In this document: piece after piece, positions 1 to 7,311 of the stretch
Layout of the letters: each line of letters starts with the position of its first letter
Numbering within the stretch: position 1 is the first letter of the stretch
Origin: Spirogloea muscicola
Taxonomy: Eukaryota > Streptophyta > Zygnematophyceae > Spirogloeales > Spirogloeaceae
Assembly (NCBI GenBank): GCA_009602725.1
Contig: WELB01000368.1
Location: 59,735 to 72,071, forward strand
Direction: 5' to 3'
DNA: 12,337 nucleotides
Made by a program: the position numbers and the translations under genes
Notes under the pieces: generated by a model
Told to the model about the DNA's origin: nothing
The model's database searches: none
The model's input: the letters and a program-made list of their open reading frames with translations, nothing else

Positions 1-1
1 T

Positions 2-3000
2 GTGCGGCGCCGCCGCTGCCGCCAGGCTCGGCACCCGCAGGCGCATGGCGATGGCAGCGGCGGCCAGGCTGGCGGCCACCACCACCATGGGCTGCCCGAG
101 GGGGCCTCCGGTCGAGGCCCGGGGCGGCCATCGCTCAGCGGCACCGCCCCCGCAGACAAGGCCGCCGCCGCCGCCGCCGCCGAGAACCGCCTCAAGCGCG
201 CCTCCACCTTCCTCTGCCGCTTCAGGCCAGTGGCTCCTCTCTGCCGCCCCGCCGCCGCCGCCGCTGCAGTTGCCGTGGTCATTGCCAAGCGGAGTCGCCT
301 CGATGACGGCCGGCATGCAGCAGCCTGCTTTGGCGCGCCCTCGCTGAAGTGGAGCCCTGCCCACCCGCCGCCGCAGGTTCCAGACGGAGCTGCCAGAGCC
401 GGTGTCACAGCCCAAGCTGCTCACACTGACGCAGGACAACGACAGGTGCGCCTCCCCCGGTCCCCCCCAATGAACGCCAACTTGCAGCGGCAGTCCGCAG
501 GCGTCATGAGGTCGTAAGGGTCTTCCTTGGCAGGCTACTGGCTGCCTACCGAAACCCAACTGGCGTGTCAACCCAAGTCCCAAGCCCTGACTTCAGCACT
601 TCGAGTTGCGCATCTGGCCTGTGTCTTGACGGTGCAGGTACACGCGGTACACGATCACGGAGCTGGAGAAGCGCTACAAGCCGAAGCTGCACGTGGATGC
701 GGACCTCGGCATCCCGCTGGACATCCTCGACATCAGCGCCTACAGGCCCGCACTCAGAGACCCAAGACACTCCACACCAGCAAGTCTAAGTCATATTTTG
801 GGCAAGCGCAAGTATGGTGATTGTCAGAGCCTCTAGAAAAAGCTCCACTAGAGCGGTCAGCAGGTTGACAATACACAGACCTCGAGAGACCTCAGAGTTT
901 GAAGGTCTGCAGGGTCCAGGAAGCTCGCGTTGTCCAAGTATTATACTCCTGCCATTGATGCAGCTTTGAGTCATGGAGGCAACGTGGAGGCTGCTCCTCA
1001 TATGGTTGTCGAGTTGTCCTTCGCCCAGAGCACCGGCAGTGGCGCCGCCAATGGACCCGGAGGACGAGGCGCTGCTTGCAGATGAGCCTGCGGGTCTCAA
1101 AACGCCAGCGTCGGCCAAGTACAAGGAGCGGCCGACTGACAAGAACCTCAGCTGGCTTGTCAAGACGCAGTACATCTCGTCTGTGGACTTTGAAGCCCAC
1201 AAGCAGGTGCATAATCTCATTTCTGGTCCCCTTACATTCGTACTCAGCACTGTGGTCGCTGCGTCGCTTGACCAAGCAGGGTCGACATTGCCACGACGTC
1301 CCTGCCTTTCATAGTGTGCTGGCGTGTCAAGTGCAGGCGATGAATGAGAAGGAATGGAAGGAGAAGAAAGCGGCCCTGGATGGCCAGCAGCTGGAGTCGC
1401 AGCATGACAGGTACGGCTGGGCCAGATTGGGTGTACATGTTGTTACTATGTGCATCACTAAGCTGTTGTATGGCATTGTAAGCAGAAGGCCACGAATTGC
1501 TTCTGCTGTAGCTGCCATGCATGCTTCAGGCGCAAGCTTGGCAACTATGGCGTAGATTTTGACTGGAGCTCACAATACGGGACTGACGGTCTGGGTATCA
1601 GATATCTGGGGTTTTACCATTCCTGCTTGATTGCGGTCTTGTCCTTGAGCAAGCACTTGCTGACGTCCACGTTGCCACTGCGTCGACCTGTGCCAGAGCT
1701 TCTCAGATCAGGTCGATTGAGGAAGCGTTCAGATCAGCAAGGCAACGGCCAGTGCACCAGACCCAACCTGAGCTGGAGCCTGTGGAAATCCTGCCGCTCG
1801 TCCCGAACCTAGAGAGGTTGGACTTCAGACGCCTAACTGCCTCAATATTGTAGGATTGCTAGATGTTGGCATACACGGACCATCAGCTGTGCTTTGCATG
1901 CTACTATGCTTGCATGCCTTTGCATGTCAACAGTCCTAAGAAGCCTTATTTAGAAATTTGCACTAAGACGTCCTTCGAATGAGCAACTCACTGGTGAGCT
2001 TTTACCTTGCTGTGCCGCGTGCTGGCAGGTGGGGTGACCAGTTCCTTCAGCTGGTCTTTGACTCGGAGCCGACGCAGGACTCTGTCAAGTATGAGGCCCT
2101 CAGCCCTGCGGAGCGGGAGAAGCTGGAGGCGCAGGTCTGCTGTTCATCCCATGGTTCTCACATGACCTGGTTGCTGCTGAAATGATTCCCACCTGATTCA
2201 TCAGCATCAGCTGTTGACAGCTTCTGAAGCTGCAATGCACGAATCCTCGCCTGGCACGAGCATAATTCCCACAATGCTCTCTTCTTAAGCACGATATGTT
2301 CATCATTGGACCAGGCCCTGATGAGGAGCGTGAAGATCCCGGGTAGGAAGGATGCCATCAAGGACCGCTATGTTGGCTACATGGTTCCATCACCGAGCTC
2401 GGTGAGAAGCTGCTTACACATCAATTTCTGCTCTGCATATGTGTAGCTGTGCCTTCACCATGACTCGTACCAGTTCTAGGATCGCTCACAGGAAAAGAAG
2501 AACGGGCTACTGGGGCTTGCTTTTGCCCAGTCGCATCTTCTTGGTTTTTAAGCAGGTTCCTGTGGTAATACTCGCCCTGGTTGGCCTAATTTCTGCCGAA
2601 AGCTTGTGTGCAGAAAGAGAGCGAGGCTGGCGCAGAAGGTTCTGGCGAGGAGATGGAATATGACTGGGTCCGTGAGTATCACTGGGAGGTAAGATACTGG
2701 GCTCCAGTTGCATTGCACTCCTTGTGGCAAAGCATGTGCAGCTTTAGGAGTTCCAGTCAGCCAGAGGACCACATCTTAAGTATCGCTGGACCCCTATTGC
2801 CTAGCTGCATGCACCCAGAGTACTGTGTTTGATCAACAACTGCTCTCGAGTGCCAGGTGCGCCCGCCAGATGAGAAGCACCACAGGGATACTTACATCTT
2901 CTGCTTCCAGGAGGACAAAGTCAGCTTTGCAGTAAGCTTACCACCACAAAAAGCAATGGACATTTCAAGTATTCTGCATACATACCATTACATTACAAGT

Positions 3001-3896
3001 TAGCATTGCAGACTGAAGTTAGCCTGCAGCTGTTAGATCTCAAGGCATACTCTGACCTACTCTTCGCTTTCAACTTGGACAGCCAATTGCAGGGAAGGTG
3101 GTCCTACAGAAACGACTAGCCAAAGTTGGGCGTGACAATCGCAAGCTTGAAGATGGCGACACTGAGGAGTTTGCTGTCCCCTCGCAGGTACTGTGTTGTA
3201 TGTCTATCACCTCTAAGAGCTTTGCTAATTGCTTGTTGTGCCTTCACAGTTACAGGTGAGTCTTTGCCAACGCACCTTAAATCGTGAGAAGCAATAGTAG
3301 GCAGCCACGTGTTCATTGACATCGTTGCCCGGACTCGAAAACCGCGTTCTCATTGTCATGCACGCTGTAATTTGTGCAGGTTAAAGTGCACAAACGCTCG
3401 CTAACCGCAGCCGAGGAGGAGCAGCGCCTCAACAAGAGGCAGAGGAACTTGGAGGTATAACTACTTGAGCTACTGATAGCAAGTTCTCACAAGCAAAGGG
3501 CTCTCTTGCCCTCTTGTCAACGGCCATTGTCTTCAGCTCCTGCCAGGCCCAGCCTTACATTGCGTCATTAAGCAGCAGTGACCTTACCTGCAGTTATCTA
3601 CAGAGTGGAGTGGGCCTTGAGCCCTTTTTGCTAATAGGTCTTGAATTCTTTAAGATCATTCAATGCACCTGCATTGATCGCCACTTTCATTGGCCACCTC
3701 GCTGATCATAGGGCCAGCATAGACTGCATCACTTGAGACACATATGATTGCACTGCAGGGAGCTGGCGAGGAGAACTTCGTGCAGGCGTTGTCTGGAACG
3801 CCGCTCAAGGCCTTGACTCCCGTGCAAGGGCGGAGCGTGGGCAGCGGTGACAAACCTCGGCAAAAGAAGCACGAGAGTGACAACTCAGACAGCTGA
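2..3896 (+). CDS. PAF1: PAF1 homologue (plant ELF7/VIP2 type), Paf1 complex subunit, 13 exons, 5' partial
   Basis: PAF1 is the core subunit of the nuclear Paf1 complex, which rides with RNA polymerase II and promotes elongation, H2B ubiquitination and H3K4/K36 methylation. Exons that I joined: ?-225, 377-445, 638-745, 1029-1206, 1337-1410, 1697-1816, 2029-2134, 2315-2401, 2614-2688, 2857-2931, 3083-3187, 3380-3454, 3759-3896 (stop TGA). All phases agree; introns are 130-304 bases. From exon 2 on they encode about 403 residues. Family motifs in order: ENRLKRASTFLCR (exon 1), LPEPVSQPKLL, YTITELEKRYKPKL and DLGIPLDILD (exon 3), PEDEALL, KERPTDK and WLVKTQYIS (exon 4), RPVH and EPVEILPLVP (exon 6), GYMVPS (exon 8), DWVREYHWE (exon 9), then a charged Ser/Asp-rich tail. 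The motif order matches plant PAF1 better than animal PAF1. Exon 1's frame is open back to base 2 but has no ATG, so the start lies upstream or in an unseen exon. Introns 1 and 3 appear to use GC donors. Identity is very sure; the 5' end and exon 3 donor less so. Confidence 0.93.
161..181 (+). repeat. (GCC)7 codon repeat in PAF1 exon 1 (polyalanine)
   Basis: Seven perfect GCC triplets lie just before the conserved ENRLKRASTFLCR block and read as seven alanines in the PAF1 frame. A related GCC-rich run lies in intron 1 near bases 246-270. Such runs can vary in length and can cause assembly errors. Confidence 0.85.
226..376 (+). other. PAF1 intron 1, GC-AG type
   Basis: The conserved block on either side joins as FLCRF-R-FQTELPEP only if exon 1 ends at CAG (225) and exon 2 starts after GCAG (376). 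The intron therefore starts GCCAGT rather than GT. The nearest GT (230-231) is in the wrong phase for this acceptor. No ORF or repeat of note lies inside apart from GCC-rich sequence. Confidence 0.75.
746..1028 (+). other. PAF1 intron 3, probable GC-AG type
   Basis: Exon 3 ends ...DISAY plus AG, and exon 4 starts with A followed by GCACCG. Splicing from CAG|GCCCGC (745/746) to CCCAG (1028) gives a spacing between the DLGIPLDILDISAY and PEDEALL blocks that fits plant PAF1. A GT donor at 812-813 (GTATGG), 66 bases downstream and in the same phase, is an alternative that would add 22 residues without breaking the frame. I prefer the GC site for its family-like length, but this is not certain. 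Confidence 0.6.
3250..3255 (+). other. candidate 6-base microexon (TTACAG) inside PAF1 intron 11
   Basis: Within the intron between exons 11 and 12 (3188-3379), the sequence TTCACAG|TTACAG|GTGAGT combines a good acceptor and an ideal donor around six bases. Both flanking introns (62 and 124 bases) would be phase 0, and the insert would add Leu-Gln between ...AVPSQ and VKVHKRS. PAF1 does not need these residues, so it may be a decoy or an alternative exon. The duplicated copy is at 6335-6340. Confidence 0.3.
3455..3758 (+). other. PAF1 intron 12, no gene seen
   Basis: This 304-base intron separates exon 12 (ending RQRNLE) from exon 13 (starting GAGEENF). Its donor is GTATAA and its acceptor CACTGCAG. 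I see no conserved ORF, repeat or RNA in it. On the minus strand it carries a TGTAA motif (plus-strand TTACA at 3555-3559, copied at 6640-6644). Confidence 0.7.
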
Positions 3897-4212
3897 CCAG
3901 TGCAATGTGACATCAGGGCTTTAGACTGAGGCGTCCTCTGTTGCATCCAAGCCTAGGCTCCTGATTCCAGACTGGGCTGTTTACTGTGCTTCTTGCTACG
4001 AGCAAGTTCGCGCAATGTCAAACAGCTTAATCAGTTGTTATGATTTTAAAACCAGTTGAAAGCCAGGAACTTGTGCTTGTTCGACGCTGATGTTGAAGAC
4101 CGCAGTAGATGCAGTGTCACTGTCGTGGCTCTTTAAAGTCGATAATAGCATGAAATGTCGCCCATTCTCAAGGTTGATTGTCGGAGAGGTCTAAGGGTCA
4201 CAGCCTGAGCAT
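3897..4212. other. convergent 3' flank between PAF1 and ASCC2, first copy
   Basis: These 316 bases lie between the PAF1 stop and the ASCC2 stop, which are on opposite strands. They should hold both 3' UTRs. I found no TGTAA on either strand and no AATAAA. No ORF here is convincing. The stretch is repeated at 6982-7297. Confidence 0.75.
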
Positions 4213-4413
4213 CTAGAAGCTCAGGCCGCCCATGTGCTTACGCAGCGAGCGCTCCCGGCGGTGGTGGTTGCCGACCGAGGCCTTGTGCTGTTCCTTGCGA
4301 GTGTGGCTGCGCTCAGTCTGGCCCCGCCCGACGCCACTCGCCGACCGGTTCCCCACAGGGCCTTGCCTGCCGCCCACACCAGCCTCGCCACCGCTGCCAT
4401 CCGAGGACTCCTC
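4213..4413 (-). pseudogene. ASCC2: ASCC2 3' stub (last 66 codons plus stop), cut by the n at 4414
   Basis: On the minus strand this reads as the final 66 codons of ASCC2, ending NHHRRERSLRKHMGGLSF and TAG (4213-4215). It is identical to 7298-7498 of the complete gene. The reading frame stops abruptly at the n because the sequence does not continue into the rest of the gene. I read it as the end of a contig that overlaps the next one, not as a decayed gene: there is no substitution, frameshift or internal stop. Confidence 0.9.
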
Positions 4414-4414
4414 N
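4414..4414. other. single undetermined base (n), contig junction
   Basis: This is the only ambiguous base in the window. It sits exactly between the end of repeat copy 1 and the start of copy 2. A one-base n at a perfect repeat boundary is what a scaffolder leaves when it abuts two contigs with no gap estimate. Confidence 0.95.
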
Positions 4415-4421
4415 AGTGCAG

Positions 4422-6981
4422 GCGATGAATGAGAAGGAATGGAAGGAGAAGAAAGCGGCCCTGGATGGCCAGCAGCTGGAGTCGCAGCATGACAGGTACG
4501 GCTGGGCCAGATTGGGTGTACATGTTGTTACTATGTGCATCACTAAGCTGTTGTATGGCATTGTAAGCAGAAGGCCACGAATTGCTTCTGCTGTAGCTGC
4601 CATGCATGCTTCAGGCGCAAGCTTGGCAACTATGGCGTAGATTTTGACTGGAGCTCACAATACGGGACTGACGGTCTGGGTATCAGATATCTGGGGTTTT
4701 ACCATTCCTGCTTGATTGCGGTCTTGTCCTTGAGCAAGCACTTGCTGACGTCCACGTTGCCACTGCGTCGACCTGTGCCAGAGCTTCTCAGATCAGGTCG
4801 ATTGAGGAAGCGTTCAGATCAGCAAGGCAACGGCCAGTGCACCAGACCCAACCTGAGCTGGAGCCTGTGGAAATCCTGCCGCTCGTCCCGAACCTAGAGA
4901 GGTTGGACTTCAGACGCCTAACTGCCTCAATATTGTAGGATTGCTAGATGTTGGCATACACGGACCATCAGCTGTGCTTTGCATGCTACTATGCTTGCAT
5001 GCCTTTGCATGTCAACAGTCCTAAGAAGCCTTATTTAGAAATTTGCACTAAGACGTCCTTCGAATGAGCAACTCACTGGTGAGCTTTTACCTTGCTGTGC
5101 CGCGTGCTGGCAGGTGGGGTGACCAGTTCCTTCAGCTGGTCTTTGACTCGGAGCCGACGCAGGACTCTGTCAAGTATGAGGCCCTCAGCCCTGCGGAGCG
5201 GGAGAAGCTGGAGGCGCAGGTCTGCTGTTCATCCCATGGTTCTCACATGACCTGGTTGCTGCTGAAATGATTCCCACCTGATTCATCAGCATCAGCTGTT
5301 GACAGCTTCTGAAGCTGCAATGCACGAATCCTCGCCTGGCACGAGCATAATTCCCACAATGCTCTCTTCTTAAGCACGATATGTTCATCATTGGACCAGG
5401 CCCTGATGAGGAGCGTGAAGATCCCGGGTAGGAAGGATGCCATCAAGGACCGCTATGTTGGCTACATGGTTCCATCACCGAGCTCGGTGAGAAGCTGCTT
5501 ACACATCAATTTCTGCTCTGCATATGTGTAGCTGTGCCTTCACCATGACTCGTACCAGTTCTAGGATCGCTCACAGGAAAAGAAGAACGGGCTACTGGGG
5601 CTTGCTTTTGCCCAGTCGCATCTTCTTGGTTTTTAAGCAGGTTCCTGTGGTAATACTCGCCCTGGTTGGCCTAATTTCTGCCGAAAGCTTGTGTGCAGAA
5701 AGAGAGCGAGGCTGGCGCAGAAGGTTCTGGCGAGGAGATGGAATATGACTGGGTCCGTGAGTATCACTGGGAGGTAAGATACTGGGCTCCAGTTGCATTG
5801 CACTCCTTGTGGCAAAGCATGTGCAGCTTTAGGAGTTCCAGTCAGCCAGAGGACCACATCTTAAGTATCGCTGGACCCCTATTGCCTAGCTGCATGCACC
5901 CAGAGTACTGTGTTTGATCAACAACTGCTCTCGAGTGCCAGGTGCGCCCGCCAGATGAGAAGCACCACAGGGATACTTACATCTTCTGCTTCCAGGAGGA
6001 CAAAGTCAGCTTTGCAGTAAGCTTACCACCACAAAAAGCAATGGACATTTCAAGTATTCTGCATACATACCATTACATTACAAGTTAGCATTGCAGACTG
6101 AAGTTAGCCTGCAGCTGTTAGATCTCAAGGCATACTCTGACCTACTCTTCGCTTTCAACTTGGACAGCCAATTGCAGGGAAGGTGGTCCTACAGAAACGA
6201 CTAGCCAAAGTTGGGCGTGACAATCGCAAGCTTGAAGATGGCGACACTGAGGAGTTTGCTGTCCCCTCGCAGGTACTGTGTTGTATGTCTATCACCTCTA
6301 AGAGCTTTGCTAATTGCTTGTTGTGCCTTCACAGTTACAGGTGAGTCTTTGCCAACGCACCTTAAATCGTGAGAAGCAATAGTAGGCAGCCACGTGTTCA
6401 TTGACATCGTTGCCCGGACTCGAAAACCGCGTTCTCATTGTCATGCACGCTGTAATTTGTGCAGGTTAAAGTGCACAAACGCTCGCTAACCGCAGCCGAG
6501 GAGGAGCAGCGCCTCAACAAGAGGCAGAGGAACTTGGAGGTATAACTACTTGAGCTACTGATAGCAAGTTCTCACAAGCAAAGGGCTCTCTTGCCCTCTT
6601 GTCAACGGCCATTGTCTTCAGCTCCTGCCAGGCCCAGCCTTACATTGCGTCATTAAGCAGCAGTGACCTTACCTGCAGTTATCTACAGAGTGGAGTGGGC
6701 CTTGAGCCCTTTTTGCTAATAGGTCTTGAATTCTTTAAGATCATTCAATGCACCTGCATTGATCGCCACTTTCATTGGCCACCTCGCTGATCATAGGGCC
6801 AGCATAGACTGCATCACTTGAGACACATATGATTGCACTGCAGGGAGCTGGCGAGGAGAACTTCGTGCAGGCGTTGTCTGGAACGCCGCTCAAGGCCTTG
6901 ACTCCCGTGCAAGGGCGGAGCGTGGGCAGCGGTGACAAACCTCGGCAAAAGAAGCACGAGAGTGACAACTCAGACAGCTGA
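4422..6981 (+). pseudogene. PAF1: second PAF1 copy, exons 5-13 only (probable assembly duplicate)
   Basis: Exons, at +3085 from the first copy: 4422-4495, 4782-4901, 5114-5219, 5400-5486, 5699-5773, 5942-6016, 6168-6272, 6465-6539, 6844-6981 (stop TGA). They encode the part from AMNEKEWKEKK through RPVH, GYMVPS and DWVREYHWE to the Ser/Asp-rich C terminus. Exons 1-4, with the ENRLK and DLGIPLDILD blocks, are absent because the copy begins at the n. What lies upstream is a minus-strand ASCC2 fragment, not a promoter, so as written this could not make PAF1. There is no mutation relative to the first copy. A very recent true duplication cannot be excluded from sequence alone but fits the boundaries poorly. 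Confidence 0.9.
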
Positions 6982-7297
6982 CCAGTGCAATGTGACATCA
7001 GGGCTTTAGACTGAGGCGTCCTCTGTTGCATCCAAGCCTAGGCTCCTGATTCCAGACTGGGCTGTTTACTGTGCTTCTTGCTACGAGCAAGTTCGCGCAA
7101 TGTCAAACAGCTTAATCAGTTGTTATGATTTTAAAACCAGTTGAAAGCCAGGAACTTGTGCTTGTTCGACGCTGATGTTGAAGACCGCAGTAGATGCAGT
7201 GTCACTGTCGTGGCTCTTTAAAGTCGATAATAGCATGAAATGTCGCCCATTCTCAAGGTTGATTGTCGGAGAGGTCTAAGGGTCACAGCCTGAGCAT
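6982..7297. other. convergent 3' flank between PAF1 and ASCC2, second copy
   Basis: This is identical to 3897-4212. In the merged locus it is the true tail-to-tail intergenic space: 316 bases for two 3' UTRs. No TGTAA on either strand and no convincing terminator-like element were found. Confidence 0.75.
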
Positions 7298-7311
7298 CTA
7301 GAAGCTCAGGC
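7288..7311. repeat. 8-bp inverted repeat flanking the ASCC2 stop codon
   Basis: GCCTGAGC (7288-7295) and GCTCAGGC (7304-7311) are perfect reverse complements around the 8-base loop ATCTAGAA. The loop contains the ASCC2 stop codon (7298-7300, TAG on the minus strand). An identical copy lies at 4203-4226. A role is not shown; it may be chance. Confidence 0.6.

Larger units (their letters stand above)
1330..4413 (+). repeat. direct repeat copy 1 (3084 bases), probable unmerged contig overlap
   Basis: This block recurs at 4415-7498 with a constant offset of 3085. It covers the last seven bases of PAF1 intron 4, exons 5-13 with all their introns, the convergent 3' flank and the ASCC2 3' stub. Open frames inside it have identical translations in both copies, and the stretches I compared base by base, introns included, show no difference. 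It ends exactly at the n. Confidence 0.95.

Noticed and set aside
1894-1926. Three TTGCATG motifs in PAF1 intron 6
   Set aside because: Three short copies (1894, 1910, 1920) are too few and too short to call a regulatory array. Chance cannot be excluded.
3083-3092. Alternative acceptor at 3092 for PAF1 exon 11
   Set aside because: Using the second AG shifts the frame by ten bases and destroys the VVLQKRLAK block.
4221-4607. 128-residue minus-strand frame running through the n at 4414
   Set aside because: It is a chimera: one side is an off-frame reading of the ASCC2 stub, the other antisense to PAF1 exon 5 and intron 5. The join exists only because of the n.
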